This document shows, one piece after another, positions 1 to 11,566 of a stretch of 64,000 nucleotides of DNA. How positions within the stretch are numbered: position 1 is the first letter of the stretch; each line of letters begins with the position of its first letter. The translations under genes were made by a program, and so were the position numbers. The DNA is taken from the NCBI RefSeq assembly GCF_004337985.1, contig NW_021940930.1, positions 1-64,000 of the forward strand, given 5' to 3'. The notes under the pieces are model-generated. The model had not been told where the DNA came from. It searched no databases and saw only the letters and a program-made list of their open reading frames with translations. Source of the stretch: Pyricularia pennisetigena. Lineage: Eukaryota; Ascomycota; Sordariomycetes; Magnaporthales; Pyriculariaceae.

Positions 1-413
1 TACCTTTTCGATAAGACGATACAGTTCCTGGAGGTCATCTCGCATCGATCAAGCGCTCTCGAGGTTGACGGGAAAATCCTCGTTGGTCTAAGGGATTCTC
101 TTTTTCCCCAGGCTTTCCCGACCCGAGACGCTTCCGACCATCAGCCCAAACCCGTCCCACAATCCAATGGCCCAGTCCGTCTTCCATCCCTGTCGATGAG
201 TCCTGTGCACAAGAGTCCAATCGGTCCTCCATTGGGGAACATACACCTTGGCGGCAATTCTTCAGATCGTGAAGGGTAAAAGAATCATCCTCTGTCTGAC
301 ACTCGTGTTCACTAAAATCCTGAAGCGCCTCCTCAGTTCTGTCGTCAGTGGGCTTGGAGAAGGATTGGCCTTATATATTTATACCTCCTCATCACCAGTA
401 ATAACTTGAGTTC
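1..413. other. left edge, no gene established
   Basis: On the minus strand an ATG at 45 opens a 14-codon frame that runs to a possible GT donor at 3-2, so a gene could continue off the left edge. It is too short to name. A 65-codon open frame at 35-232 (-) has no recognisable domain. The rest would be downstream sequence of the EST1/SMG7-type gene. Confidence 0.2.
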
Positions 414-3128
414 CTAACTACTATCACGACTCTTCTCAGCAGACTGAATGGTTGGCTTTTTGTTTTCTTGCTCTCGCACTGACAATGTGGGCTCCTCTGG
501 GAGGACATCCTCGTACGTGGCCTTGGTGACGGAAGGACGTATTTCAACGTCCGACACGTACTGAGCAGCCGGTCGAAATTTCTTTGTGTCAGCATTATAC
601 GTGATCCAACGTCCCTCTTTGACGCCGTCCTCTGACGTTTCAATCTGGGCGATTTGGTAAGCGAGCCATAGACACCTCTCACGACGCTGATCTTTCATCG
701 ATGGGGTTTCAAACGTCCTCTCGTCTTCTTCCATGTTTTCATTGACTCTGAAATGGTCGGCCGGGAAGGCCATCTCCGCCCACACAAGCCCTCGCATTGC
801 CCAATCCTCGGGAAGCGGCCTCCTCTCGGCCGTGCGGGGGAACTCGCTCGTCTCGTATTTCTTGGGAGTCTCAAAACCCGCTGCAAAAGAGTTTAAGCAT
901 AAACTGAGCAGATGCCAAGGGAAAGAAGCCTCGAGATGCGACATCGCTGGTGGTTTAGCCTCAGCCCCGCCTGGGCCCTTCAGGATGGCCATCTGACGCA
1001 AGAACATGAGTCTAACGTTGAGATAAGCAAGTATGTTCAAATCCCCCAGCCGTGAAAGAACAATTGTATCTGTGCTTTCCACAAATTGGAGAACTTCTTT
1101 AAAGCGCTTGGAAAGGTCGACCACGTCATCTTTGGCCTCCGTGGCGGTGGCAATTGGAGCATTTTTATCATCAGTATTGGTCGGTTTTTGCGTCTCTGAA
1201 GCTTCTTGGGACTTAGCCGAAGCCGGCTCATCCCCAACTACGATTTTCCGCTTGGGACTGTCTTTGGTCGAAGCGTCAAGTGCCCTCATGAGAACGTTGG
1301 TAGGCAGGCCGTAGTCCAAAAGTGCACAAAGATTTGTCACGGCGATTTGATATCCTGCCTCCAGCCAGCGGCGTGCGCCCTTGGCCACGGCCAGGTCGAG
1401 GTTCGAAAGAAATTCATTGCGCGCATCTTCGAGATCTTCGGTGCCCTTGCCGGTGAAGAAAGTCCCGTGACACCTGACCAGCGCACGATCAACGGGTTGC
1501 AGGTTACCGTGTGTGCCAGCCATAATGGGTTCGAAAAGGGTGAGAATTGAGTCCCTGGCGCTGCTGAAGGGAATGGGTACACACAAGCTTTTGGCGTAGT
1601 AAAAAAGCTGTGCTAAAACATTAGGTCTCGCCAAAATTGCTAGATGGTGATACAGGCGTCCAGTGCTGGGCGCCTTATCGCTAGCTCGCGAGTACCAGCC
1701 GCGAGAAACAGCTGTCCAGACCTCCCTGTCGCGAACGTCGTCGTCTTCGATGGCCATTCTAGACTCACGCAATACCAATTAGGCGGGCAATTTTTCAAAG
1801 GAGCGGAACACAGAAAGGGGCATACTCACCTATATCGTGAAAGGTCTCCCAAACATTCTATCCAAGTATATTCAAAAGCTGGCACAGTTTCATACAAAAG
1901 TGCCATCATAGAGTACGAGGAGTAGATGAATGTGAGCATGTACTCAAGTGAATGTGGTAAACGGTGCCTCAACAGCTCCAAACTTCAAGTAGAGCAAAGG
2001 TCAGTCTCGCCTGCCTCGTATAAAAAAAAGAAAAAAGAAAAGAAAACCGTGACGAAATTCTCATGAAGTCTTACAAACTATGGATGCCGTGTCGCCACAT
2101 GCGCGCCGGCATTGCATATTTGGCGGCAAGTCGTTTCAGCGCTGGGCTTGCCGAAGGATGCTGCGAGGCGAGAAAAAAGTCGTGGTGCTCGTGTAGCAAC
2201 GTCCGGTGCAAGGCAATGAGAGCCTGCCATTGGTCGGTGTTGAGCTTGGGGGAACCCGAATCGTTATTGAGCGACCTTTGTGCATTGTCGACCTCTATGC
2301 ATTTGTTCTCGACCACAACAAGACTAGATTATAGCAAAATTAGTACGACATGGATCTCAGATGGCAGCCTCCCTCCAGATGACCCACTCGAATGCAGGCA
2401 ATAAGGCTTCTTGTCACACGGACCCCCCTTTCGGCAGGCAGGCAGGCAGGCGGGAGGCCGCCCGTATCTTGTGCTTTGGTCCACGCCGGGGCCGAGACTT
2501 ACCCAGCATATACGCCTTTTGCCTCAGCCACCAACTGCTCCTGACCTATAGGACGCGTCTCTGGCTGCTTTACCAACTCGTTGACCTTTTCGACTTCACC
2601 GGTGGCGTCGCTGACCCCGCCACCTCCCCTTGAGCCCAAAGCGCGCCGGCTCTGTTGGCCCGATGGCCCAACACGCGCATTATTTGTTGCTCCGCGCGTT
2701 TGAGTGGTGGGGGCTCCCACCGCCGCCTGTGAGTTTGTCATTCCCGGGGTTCCATCCTGCCAACGTGATTTGCGCGCCCGGGGCATGGGTTCGAAACCAT
2801 TGTTGGGATCTGTAGCCGGTTCTTCTGCTGTTCCTTGATGTGCGGTTGCTGTCGTTGCTTGGGCAGTTGAAGGGGTACCTCTGGGACTTGACGACGCGTT
2901 TGTCGCATTGGTTGACAAGGCTGGTTCTTGTGAAGGAGACCACTTTTGCCTCTTAGCTCTCGGCTTGTCTAGGCCAGCGTCGCGGTCCGCGTTTGGGGTA
3001 GAGGAACCTCTTGATTCTGATGCTCCAGCTCCCCGCCTAAGGGATCCAACATATTGAGGAAGATGTTGACTGGATGTCCGTCTAATGCCAGCCGGTTGCG
3101 GGCATTGATCAGTCTGATTGTTCGGCAT
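414..3128 (-). CDS. EST1/SMG7-type DNA/RNA-binding domain protein, four exons
   Basis: Model: complement join 414-1758, 1830-1982, 2075-2323, 2503-3128, giving 790 aa with all phases consistent. Each intron has a good donor (GTAAGT, GTAAGA, GTGAGT) and an AG acceptor. Residues 1-190 are low-complexity, rich in Ser, Arg, Gly and Thr. From about residue 195 the protein follows the fungal EST1/Ebs1/SMG5-7 pattern: a conserved block around WQALIALHRTLLHEHHDFF, then MWRHGIHSFLELLRHRLP across the exon 2/3 join, then WYSRASDKAPSTGRLYHHL after exon 4 begins. In this family the helical region binds RNA or DNA and acts in nonsense-mediated decay or telomerase recruitment. The sequence does not tell which role applies here. 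The C-terminus is charged and low-complexity. No frameshift or internal stop was seen, so this is one of the few intact cellular genes here. The start at 3128 is the first in-frame ATG seen; an upstream exon is possible. Confidence 0.85.
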
Positions 3129-4121
3129 ATTTCCTCACCCCAATGCTCTGGGGAAAAACAGTCATACAAAAGGTGATTTACGGTCTGCGTTACTGAAATA
3201 AGAGACGCAAACAGACGATGATGATAGCTGGGCTTTATATGTCAATCATATACCGCATAACCTTGCCTTTGGCTTTCCAAAGGCTAGTCGGTTGCCTTCT
3301 TTTTGCGGACTGCACGAGCGAACCAATGAGTTGCGGCTCAAAGGCATGCATTTTTCGGGCAAAACGAGCCGATAAAAACAATCCATGCCGTAAAGTGACT
3401 TTGACTCATCTATCGTAGTCAGCGGGCGGTTCAGCGTCACCCAGCAAGCATGAGGCGTTTTGGGCTTTCCCTTACCTAGCTTTTGGGAAGTTGCAAGTAA
3501 ATCCTGGTGTGATTCATGTGAAGATGAATGGAAAGAGCCGCTGGTTTTAAAAAAACGAATTATGACAGTTGAGTGTCGAACTATGTTTGCAGTTAAGTGA
3601 TGTACCTGAGAGTAATACAGACAACCTCTTCTGGAGGGCTGACTTGCATCCATCATCAAACACCTCATTGCAGTTTTTTACTACATTCCAGATGGAAGCT
3701 AACGACAAGAGTTAAGCTAATTTGTCCACTTCCAAATCTGGCCGGGCCAAAAGGCTGCTATCAGGCAGCAATGTTTACTTACCCCTGCATACGGAATACC
3801 ATCCGGTTCTCCGTCAAGCTATGCCTCATCCAATGCCAATCGGCAGCGGCAGTATTTACTGCTTCGGTCACTTCACATAGAAGTCGGGCGCACGCCACTT
3901 GAAATTGCAATCGGCTTCGAAACAGGCCTATTTGATTTTTGTGGAAGCGATTGGTCGGCCACGATCAAAAAAGAAGGCACACTGATTGATCGGTGCGAGG
4001 CTGGGATATGACGTATTGAAGCCTTGTCTTGGAATCCCTACGGATCATCGATATCATCATCAATGTGGTTGAAGAATCAGGGGTGAATTTAATGCTGACT
4101 TTTCTGCGGGAACCTTTTGAC
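3129..4121. other. intergenic, nothing recognised
   Basis: Only short frames without domain signals occur in either orientation. The first part would be the promoter of the EST1/SMG7-type gene on the minus strand. Confidence 0.5.
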
Positions 4122-4345
4122 CAGCTTGTTCCTATTGGCCTTCACCTCCACGGAGCATCCCGGCACTCAACTTGGATATGTTCCTCTCGATCTGCACTTG
4201 GCAAGATTCTTCGCCCTCCTTGCTTTGCGAATGCGGTGTAGGTTGACAAAAGGAGGTCATGCAGTGTTCAGGGGTATTTTCTCTTGGCACATTTCTGCAC
4301 TAAGTAAATGGGCGAAAGAACCTGCTTTGGTAATGCGCCGTAAAA
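4122..4345 (+). repeat. dispersed repeat R2, copy a
   Basis: This stretch matches 63005-63215 in the same orientation and 63240-63349 inverted. Shared blocks include TTCCTATTGGCCTTCACCTC, a GATCTGCAC motif, and AGGTTGACAAAAGG. Copies differ by many transitions, consistent with RIP or old age. No coding function is visible. Confidence 0.65.
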
Positions 4346-4384
4346 GTATGACCAGTTTTAACGCAATTCATACCCCAGCGCCGT

Positions 4385-4490
4385 AATACCTTTCACAGGA
4401 ATTCAACCCTTGCACAGCCGTGTTGGCAAACCATGACAAACAAAGGCAACCACCAACGATCTAATCTGGCCCGAGCGGCTTCAAGACCCG
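4385..4490 (+). repeat. dispersed repeat R1, copy a
   Basis: About 100 bp closely matching 9117-9217. Shared blocks include CAACCCTTGCACAG, GTGTTGGC and ATCTGG...GAGCGGCT. It lies just downstream of R2 copy a, but the second R1 copy has no R2 beside it, so the two are separate units. Confidence 0.65.
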
Positions 4491-5137
4491 GTCTTGACTC
4501 TCGCGGCTGATTGGTCCCAAAAAGATCCCAGGGAGAGGCCGGACGCGCTCCCGAGTGTTTGTGCTCGGCCTCCCCGAGATTACGTTGCCGTTTCTGGTTT
4601 CTTTCATGTAGAGAGTGCGAGCCAAGAATGAAATTTCTGCTTTCAGTCATCATTCCCAACAGTTTGGGCGCAGTCTTTGGAGAGGTTGACTCATTTAGCG
4701 CATTTCTTTTTGGTTGCCTGGTTCTTGGAATAATGTTCAAGAATTGGAAAATTTATGGATGCGTTGCAGGTTCGAAATGACAAAAAGTATTTAAGATCCC
4801 AGGCATCTAATTACTGCCATTCAATCTATACTATCCCAGCCGCTCTTTCCCCATAGCAGCCATTCTCAGGCTTGTACTTAGTTTGATCAAAGTTCTTTCA
4901 TTGGCAGCTCTGCGAGGTTGGGAACTATGTCCCAGCCCGATGGACTGCAGCAGAACCTTCTGCCCGCCAGTATGGAGCCATATTTCTCCAAAAAAATAAA
5001 TATATCTCGTGGACAGCTCTAACACCAGTTGACATCTTAGAGCGCACAGCCCTGCCATCAGCGCGGCGTGGACCAACCAATAGTAAGCATCAATTTCTCC
5101 AAGCCTGTCGCAAATCTATCTGACGCTGTTGTCAAAA
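4491..5137. other. intergenic, likely promoter of the coiled-coil ORF
   Basis: No gene is recognised. Its right end is immediately upstream of the ATG at 5138. Confidence 0.4.
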
Positions 5138-5752
5138 ATGTTAGATAATGCAGCGGAAGCACCCGCTTCCGTGGATACCGCGAGTAAAACTTCTCAGAGG
5201 ACTGCCGCACCAAAGAGAAAGCGCAAGGCGCCTGATCAGTTGTCACTCGACTCAATACCCAACAAGATGGGCTCAAAATCCGTATCTAACCCTGAAGACA
5301 CGACTATCGACATGCAGATGTTGGAAATAAAGCAAGTTTCGCAGGTTTGGGAAGCGATACTTGCGAAGATGACCTCGCAACAACTCAATTTCCATCATGA
5401 TCTAATGGCAGAGCTTCGGCTACAACGTCAAGAGGAGCGCGCAAGGGCTGGGTGGAGGCTGGCGTACGAGGGTGTGAAACAGCAGTTGCAGAAGAAAGCC
5501 CTGGAGGTGATCGAACTACAGAAGAAGCTCGATGCTAAGGAGTCATCCCAGACTGTAAATGTCCAGACGGTGGCTCGGAGCGGCAGTACGGTTCAAGGCT
5601 GTGGGGTTGGCCATAGAAGAAGCATGCAAGCAAACGCAGCCACCCAACCACATTCGCAGAACGGCATGCGCAATTCTGAATCATCATGCCCGCAACAAAC
5701 AGCCGTCGGGGATAACATGAACAAAACCTACAGATTTATAAATGTCGGATAG
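5138..5752 (+). CDS. hypothetical coiled-coil protein with basic NLS-like patch
   Basis: A single-exon ORF of 204 codons starting at the ATG at 5138. An earlier in-frame start would need a non-ATG codon. Near the N-terminus lies a basic cluster (APKRKRKAP, about residues 25-35) that resembles a nuclear localisation signal. Residues about 60-140 are rich in Gln, Glu, Lys, Leu and Arg, with heptad-like spacing (AELRLQRQEERAR, KKALEVIELQKKLDAK), suggesting a coiled coil. The C-terminal third is Ser/Asn/Gln-rich. I do not recognise a family. The upstream sequence is not related to that of the other coiled-coil gene at 24.4 kb. Whether it is expressed, or is the remnant of a longer gene, cannot be told. 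Confidence 0.5.
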   Translation: MLDNAAEAPASVDTASKTSQRTAAPKRKRKAPDQLSLDSIPNKMGSKSVSNPEDTTIDMQMLEIKQVSQVWEAILAKMTSQQLNFHHDLMAELRLQRQEERARAGWRLAYEGVKQQLQKKALEVIELQKKLDAKESSQTVNVQTVARSGSTVQGCGVGHRRSMQANAATQPHSQNGMRNSESSCPQQTAVGDNMNKTYRFINVG

Positions 5753-6358
5753 CTGACTAATGAGATCTGGATCAATACGATTTATCTACCTCTTTATTGC
5801 AATGGTATCCAATAAAAGTCATCCGCTATCTGCGAAGTCTGCTTGCCCTGTATTCTTGCCATCCGCAATCTCCTAAACGGTCTCTAGTCCATGTGATGTC
5901 TGTTTCAAGTAACCATGAGTTAGGCGCCCTGTTCCCCTCGCTCGTGACATATGTTTTCTGTAAATCTTGGGGATGCCAGCCACGGCCTGCTCGCCTCCCG
6001 GCTATGCATACTGTTGACTTTTCGCCTTGGCCACTGTTACGACCAAGAGCTGGGCCCAGGAAGACCAGGTGGGTCACACTCCTCCTGACAATAGAATACT
6101 ACTTCGATATTCCTGCAGAGCGTGATTTTACTACCCTTCTCATCTATGGGCTGTGGCAGCAGGCAACAAGAAGTTTGTATCAGTCTCCTGAATTTTTATG
6201 GATCGTGTATAGTATTGTCCCCTGGCTCCCATAGCACTGAGGTAGATATAATCCTAGAAGATCATGATGACAACTTCTGACAACAAACCACCCATATCGA
6301 ATCCATACTGCGTTCTATGTCGGCCCATCCCACCATATTCGTCTTGTTAACTGTCGTT
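5753..6358. other. no gene recognised
   Basis: A 145-codon frame at 5797-6234 (+) has no domain signal or coding-like composition. It ends just before the left end of the Pot2-like element. Confidence 0.4.
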
Positions 6359-6360
6359 AA

Positions 6361-8217
6361 CGTTGGGCTCCACATCTCCGACCCCCCTAAAGTCCGGCCC
6401 CTAAAAATATCTACTCAGCCACGTCAACCCTTTGTTTTATTTTATAAATATCTAGACGAATTTTTCACTTTAGAACTTGCATTTTGAAGATTCTTGCTCC
6501 AAACTTTCCAATGAAACAGTACACTGAAAATCAGCTTCTTGCTGCCATTTCTGACATAAGAAATGGCAAATCAGTTCACAAAACCTCGCAAAAATGGGGT
6601 ATTCCTCGGAGTACCCTTCACGATCGTTTAAAGGGGGCCCAGTCAATTCAACAAGCGAAAAGATTTTGTCAAAGGCTTTCACAGGAGCAGGAGACCTATT
6701 TGGCAGATTGGGTACTTGCGCAGGCCGCGTTAGGCCTTCCGCCAACGCATCAAGAACTACGCTATTTTGCGGAACGAATTCTTCAGGCCGCCGGAGAAAG
6801 AAAAAGCCTTGGGAAACATTGGGTTAGCCGTTTTATAGCCCGATATCCAATTTTGAAAACCCAAAGGCCCCGGCGAATAGAAAATGCCCGGGTTAATGGG
6901 GCTACAACCGAGGTAATTAAATCTTGGTGGTCCTATTTGAAAAATCCCGTTATCGATACTATAAAACCGGCCAACCGTTGGAATATGGACGAAACAGGTA
7001 TAATGGAAGGCAAAGGATCTAATGGCCTGGTGTTAGGGCGTAATAAAATCCGGCCATTACAGCGAAAAGAGCCTGGAACGCGGGGTTGGACGAGCATAAT
7101 CGAATGTGTATCAGCTACGGGGGCTGTTATACCTCCCCTCGTTATATTTAAGGGGAAAAACGTACAGCAACAATGGTTTCCAGCTGATTTAAGTCCTTTC
7201 GATACCTGGCAATTTCATGCAACAGAAAACGGGTGGACAAATAATGAAACAGGTATCGAATGGTTAAAAAAGGTGTTTATTCCAAATACCCAACCTTTAA
7301 CTCCTGAAAAGCGTTTATTAGTTCTCGACGGCCACGGATCACACGTCAGCGACGAGTTTATGCTTGTTTGCCTCCAAAATAATATTCAGCTTTTATATTT
7401 ACCTCCTCATTCGTCGCACGTTCTTCAACCGTTGGATTTATCGGTTTTTGGGCCGTTAAAGGAAGCTTATCGACGTCACCTGGGATTTGTAACCCAGTTT
7501 TGCTGTTCAACGGTTGTTGGGAAACGAAACTTTCTACTTTGCTATCGAAAAGCCAGATCAAAAGCATTTATAGCAAAAACCATTCAATCTGGTTGGCGTA
7601 CGACGGGGTTATGGCTGGTGAACTTGGCAAAACCACTTTTAAACCCTTTTTTATTAGAAAATAGCAACGTCAACGTCGAAAAAGGTAAAAATAACGGCTT
7701 CAAAAGGGATAAAACACCGGGAAATCCAACCCAAAAAATTAACAACCAATCTTTACTTATTTGGAAAACCCCTAAAACGACCCGAGATATTCGACTTCAA
7801 CTACAGGAAATTTCCCGGTCCGAAAAAAGTAGCGCCACTTCACGGCTTTTGTTTGCAAAAGTCCAAAAAAGCTTCGAAACCAAGGATACCTTATTGGCTG
7901 AAGCTCAGCAAAAAATCAGTTTGTTAAAAGCAAAATTGGAGGCGGTACGGCCGATCAAAAGGAAAAGGGTAATTCCGGATCCCAACGAGCTTTTGGTCAG
8001 CAAAAAAAACGTTTATAAAGCACAGGAAAATAATAGGGACTGTTTAAAGGATTGGAACGATGGAGAAGAGGTTAGCGAACCGGGAGAGCCTGACAATGAC
8101 TGTATTATTGTGCGTTGATAGTTTTATATTTAAATCGGTTTATAAAAGGGGTATTTCGTCGTTACATTTTTCAAAGGGGCCGGACTTTAGGGGGGTCGGA
8201 GATGTGGGGCCCAACGT
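6361..8217 (+). mobile_element. Pot2-like pogo/Fot1 DNA transposon, copy 1 (complete)
   Basis: A 1857-bp element flanked by the TA target duplication at 6359-6360 and 8218-8219. Terminal inverted repeats are 43 bp, starting ACGTTGGGC and ending near GTCCGGCCCCT, with one mismatch. It contains one full-length transposase ORF. The length, TIR length and 535-codon ORF match what I recall for Pot2 of the blast fungus. The family assignment to pogo/Fot1 rests on the TA target site and the transposase domains. Confidence 0.93.
6511..8118 (+). CDS. pogo/Fot1 (Pot2-like) transposase, 535 aa, intact
   Basis: The ORF starts at the ATG at 6511; longer readings need a TTG start. Residues 1-45 form a Psq-type helix-turn-helix, residues about 50-120 a CENP-B/Tc5-type DNA-binding domain, and residues about 150-330 the DDE_1 catalytic domain. 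The catalytic acidic residues appear to be D160 (MDETG), D273 (LDGHGSH) and D309 (QPLDLS). A charged, coiled C-terminal tail follows, with a basic VRPIKRKR patch. The enzyme would bind the TIRs and cut and paste the element at TA. No frameshift is present. It differs from copy 2 at only a small number of residues, so both insertions look recent. Confidence 0.93.
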   Translation: MKQYTENQLLAAISDIRNGKSVHKTSQKWGIPRSTLHDRLKGAQSIQQAKRFCQRLSQEQETYLADWVLAQAALGLPPTHQELRYFAERILQAAGERKSLGKHWVSRFIARYPILKTQRPRRIENARVNGATTEVIKSWWSYLKNPVIDTIKPANRWNMDETGIMEGKGSNGLVLGRNKIRPLQRKEPGTRGWTSIIECVSATGAVIPPLVIFKGKNVQQQWFPADLSPFDTWQFHATENGWTNNETGIEWLKKVFIPNTQPLTPEKRLLVLDGHGSHVSDEFMLVCLQNNIQLLYLPPHSSHVLQPLDLSVFGPLKEAYRRHLGFVTQFCCSTVVGKRNFLLCYRKARSKAFIAKTIQSGWRTTGLWLVNLAKPLLNPFLLENSNVNVEKGKNNGFKRDKTPGNPTQKINNQSLLIWKTPKTTRDIRLQLQEISRSEKSSATSRLLFAKVQKSFETKDTLLAEAQQKISLLKAKLEAVRPIKRKRVIPDPNELLVSKKNVYKAQENNRDCLKDWNDGEEVSEPGEPDNDCIIVR

Positions 8218-8219
8218 TA

Positions 8220-9116
8220 CCGGCTCAAACATCTTCTATCACTTCCACATACAGAACTCGTTTCCTTTTCAGATGCCCAGGCAGCGTCGGACCAGGAGAC
8301 AAAAGAACTATAGATAGCCAAGCCACCTGCACACATTTATTCACCTTCCTAAAAAGAAAAAAAAGACGAAAAATCCAATGTCTGATGAAGAGAAATAGGT
8401 CCCTATCGGAGAATGCACGGTACAGCCCGTTTGCCGCGCCACTCCGTGCAGACAGCTCCCCCAGTCGTGGTTCGGACCGGGAACCGCACCCCAGGGATCG
8501 ACGCGGTCGAAGACACATGCGTAGTCCTCGATCACGGCGGGCAGGAAACGGCCGTACCAAGAACCTTTTCGACTTCACCCATGGCGCCAGCTTGTAATGC
8601 CGTCGGTTGGACACCATCACTGACTCGATTAACCGGCGGCAGAGGCTCCTCGTCATCCAGGGGCGCCAGCAGTGAAGAGAAAAGCATCTACTTTGCCTTA
8701 CACACGCTCGCCATCGGGTGGCATGAGACCAGCCCCTGACCCCTATGTCGCGGGGCTGGTTGTTTCTGAGCAAATCAAGGTTACTGATGGGAGCGCCCTA
8801 GTGAGTAGCATTGTATTCCTCCCCCTCCCCTCTTTTCTCCTACGATTTTTTGATAAAAAGGCTATTTCTTTTCCCCCACAGAAACCCGCAAACGGACACT
8901 GGTACCATTCCTTGGTTTGCAAACGCTGGCGATGTCTTGATATGACCAGCTCAGGAAGGGAAGTCCATTTCAATCGCATGCGTCATATCACCGGCATGAC
9001 TCACCTCAATATTCCTGACCAACGAACTACGCCAAGCCTCATTGCTTGCGTATGCGAGGCTTTCTTACCAGGTGAATAAGTTCTGCTGAAGTCACGGTTA
9101 CTAATTCAACAGAATG
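8220..9116. other. unrecognised, possibly degraded coding sequence
   Basis: Two stretches look coding-like but fit no family I know. On the minus strand about 8400-8575 is open, with a Trp/Cys/His-rich peptide (around DPWGAVPGPNHDWG). On the plus strand 8672-9079 is open and contains a plausible short intron (GTGAGTAG at about 8800 to CCCCCACAG at 8881). The two overlap only partly and cannot both be long genes. Neither has a good start. Confidence 0.25.
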
Positions 9117-9217
9117 ATACCTTTGAAAGGAACCCAACCCTTGCACAGTCGTGTTGGCGAACCACGCCAAGCAAAGGCACCAACGACCTGATCTGGTCTG
9201 AGCGGCTCCATGACCCG
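9117..9217 (+). repeat. dispersed repeat R1, copy b
   Basis: The second copy of the roughly 100-bp repeat seen at 4385-4490, in the same orientation. Copies differ by single-base changes and a few indels. Confidence 0.65.
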
Positions 9218-10159
9218 AATTACCGTTTTGATAATACAGGTGGCCAAGAGAATCGTGACATCTGTTCCAAGTCGGATGTGACCCGTGAAGCAAATCGGAA
9301 TCAAAGCCATTACATGGGGTTTGGTTAGGAATCCAGTTTATGTTTCCGGTGCCTGTGTTGGCCTCACCATGATTTCTTCTGGATGGGAAGGCTGACCCCA
9401 AGGTGGGGCACGATGGGCTTATCACCGGAAACAAGGGCTTTGATTGGTTCGTTTCGTATTTTGAGGCGATGAGCGGCCCCCTGAACTCGAGCAAGGCAAC
9501 CGAAATAATGTAGAGCTAGATTTGGCAGTTGCTTTGCGCCTAGTCTCGCGTCTATCTATTCTGATCATATCGGAACGTCAAGCATAGACAGCTGTCCAAT
9601 GCGATAGTCTAGTAAGGGAGATATGGGATAGAAGTACAGACCGGGGTCGGAACCGCGAAAGAAAAAAACATGTTGGCAGGATGCTAATGATCAAGTGAAG
9701 ACAATGATTCTGGATTATTTTGGTGACACTTCAAACAAGTTCGTTTGCTTGGCAAAGACGTCGTCATGGTCCCTCTAGGAAATGTCAAGGATACATTGGT
9801 AGACGCACGCCAGGGAGGGGACATCCGCCGTTCCCGTCATTGGTGCCCACGTTCGCTGTTTGACAGCAAATCGATCAAAAGCAGGGACAGGTGGTGGCAC
9901 AAAATTAGAAGCACAAAGCCAGGGCCAAAAACAGGGGTTTGGGAGGGGCAGTGAGCAGAACTAGGCCGATCACACCGAAAAAACTCTCCATCGCCATTCG
10001 TCATTACTTACAATTGAAAGTGTTAACAGATGGTAGCTAAGGTTGAGGTTAATCCCCACAAGCTGCCGTTTGGGACAGTTGTGGCCTGCACTGGGCGGGG
10101 TCGAAATAGGGTCCCGATAAACTTGAACCGGACCCGTTCCTATTGGCAACCGACCCTAA
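9218..10159. other. no gene recognised
   Basis: Short frames only; no repeat or RNA gene identified. Confidence 0.4.
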
Positions 10160-10425
10160 ACGGCCCGCTTCAGCGCCGGGAGGTCCCGACTTACCTTCTA
10201 AGCCCTTCACCATCAGACTCGTATCTCAACAAAAACAAAACAAAACGTCGAAAGCAAACTTTGTAACAAGAAAAGTCTGGAACAGTCTCGCAATGTCCAA
10301 AAGTCAATCGAGGGATCTAAATCTCTCAAGATAGTATTACCCCTTTGACAAACACCGAAAGCCGATGTGAAGGTAAAACTTATGTGAAATTCCATAGTTT
10401 GTCATCCTATCCCTGCCTGCGCCTT
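10160..10425 (+). repeat. copy of the upstream region of the 24.4-kb coiled-coil gene
   Basis: This stretch aligns with 24075-24345, which is the sequence just before the ATG of the coiled-coil gene at 24387. Shared blocks include TTGACAAACACCGA, ATGTGAAAT and GTCCTAT. Similarity stops where the coding region would begin, so only the 5' flank is duplicated here. Confidence 0.6.
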
Positions 10426-11566
10426 GAGAATATTAACTAGCATTAATGTGCTTTCTAATTGCATGTAATCTTGAGATGTAGGCCAATTGGGATGGATGCC
10501 GTTAAAAGGGACTTTAAATGTTAACTGGTAGGAACGTACCTGGTAGTACCAACAGGATAGCTAGCGTTGCAATCCTGTAACCAGCCGGCGACCGAATGTA
10601 GCCAAGACAGGCTTTTCGCTTAAGCTAGGCAGGCACTTTTATGACAACTCTAACCACGCATTGGCAAGGGGGCCTCATCCTTAGGGATGAAATTTATAAT
10701 GCCTAAGAAGCGGAGGGTGAGATTGCCAAGATACCAAGAGACCAGACCGGGAGCGGCTGTCTGCGAGTCCAATAGGCGTGCATATTCGGTATATCGCTTG
10801 CCTTGGCCAAAGGTTTCTCAGTGCAAGGCTAGCCGTTCGAGACTGCACAATAGCGGGGGCAGCAGACAAAGAGTCCTGAGCAGAGATTCTTGAGCAATCT
10901 TGTCATTAATACTGTCCATAGACCTCGTCTACGCGTATGGATCAAGCTTGAAACGAATAAGTTGTACGTCTCGCTGTAACTTGCGTCTATCTATCTCCTG
11001 AGTACATTTGCAGTCTGTTCCAAATACAAGGTAGCCCTGTCCAGAAGACTCTCTCCCACTGCCGTCATACCACCCTGAAGTTCAGGCAAGCGAAGGGCGC
11101 TTTCAGGTAACGCAATACCTGAACCATGGTCTGAGGCCTCAAGTTTGCCCAGTCCGCATGATTTATTGACAGGGGGTACCGCACCCTTAAGTTTATCTAA
11201 CTTACAATCGATTTAGCTTTGAGGCACACACCATGGGCCGCATTTTATCTCAGCCTAGCCCCGGCTGGTCACTTCGTGGTTATGGTGACGAGGTTTGCAA
11301 GGAACAGCTTTTAATCAAGGGTATAAATAATCTCATCAAAGCATCGCGCATATGGACGCTGCCCACATTGCCACATCGTTTCTCTTGAGGATCTGCTTAC
11401 AACAGTCCAGAAAATACTTGGTTTCAAATTAACTACAATTCTGGTTCTGGCCGCATGACATTGATAATTCGAGCCCTTTTGTCTTTAAGGTTTTGCCACA
11501 TCCACAGCTTCCAATTTTCAACTTTCAATTTATTTGTCCCATTGTGTTACAATCTTCAGCTGGGAT
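10426..11566. other. intergenic, promoter side of the BCS1-like gene
   Basis: No gene recognised. A TATA-like GTATAAATAA lies at 11321-11330, about 240 bp before the ATG at 11567. Confidence 0.4.

Noticed and set aside
5797..6234. 145-codon ORF as a gene
   Set aside because: No domain, no coding-like bias, and no conserved context.
8225..8773. 182-codon minus-strand ORF as a gene
   Set aside because: Arg/Cys-rich and low in ordinary coding character. Another frame of the same strand looks more coding-like, and neither has support.
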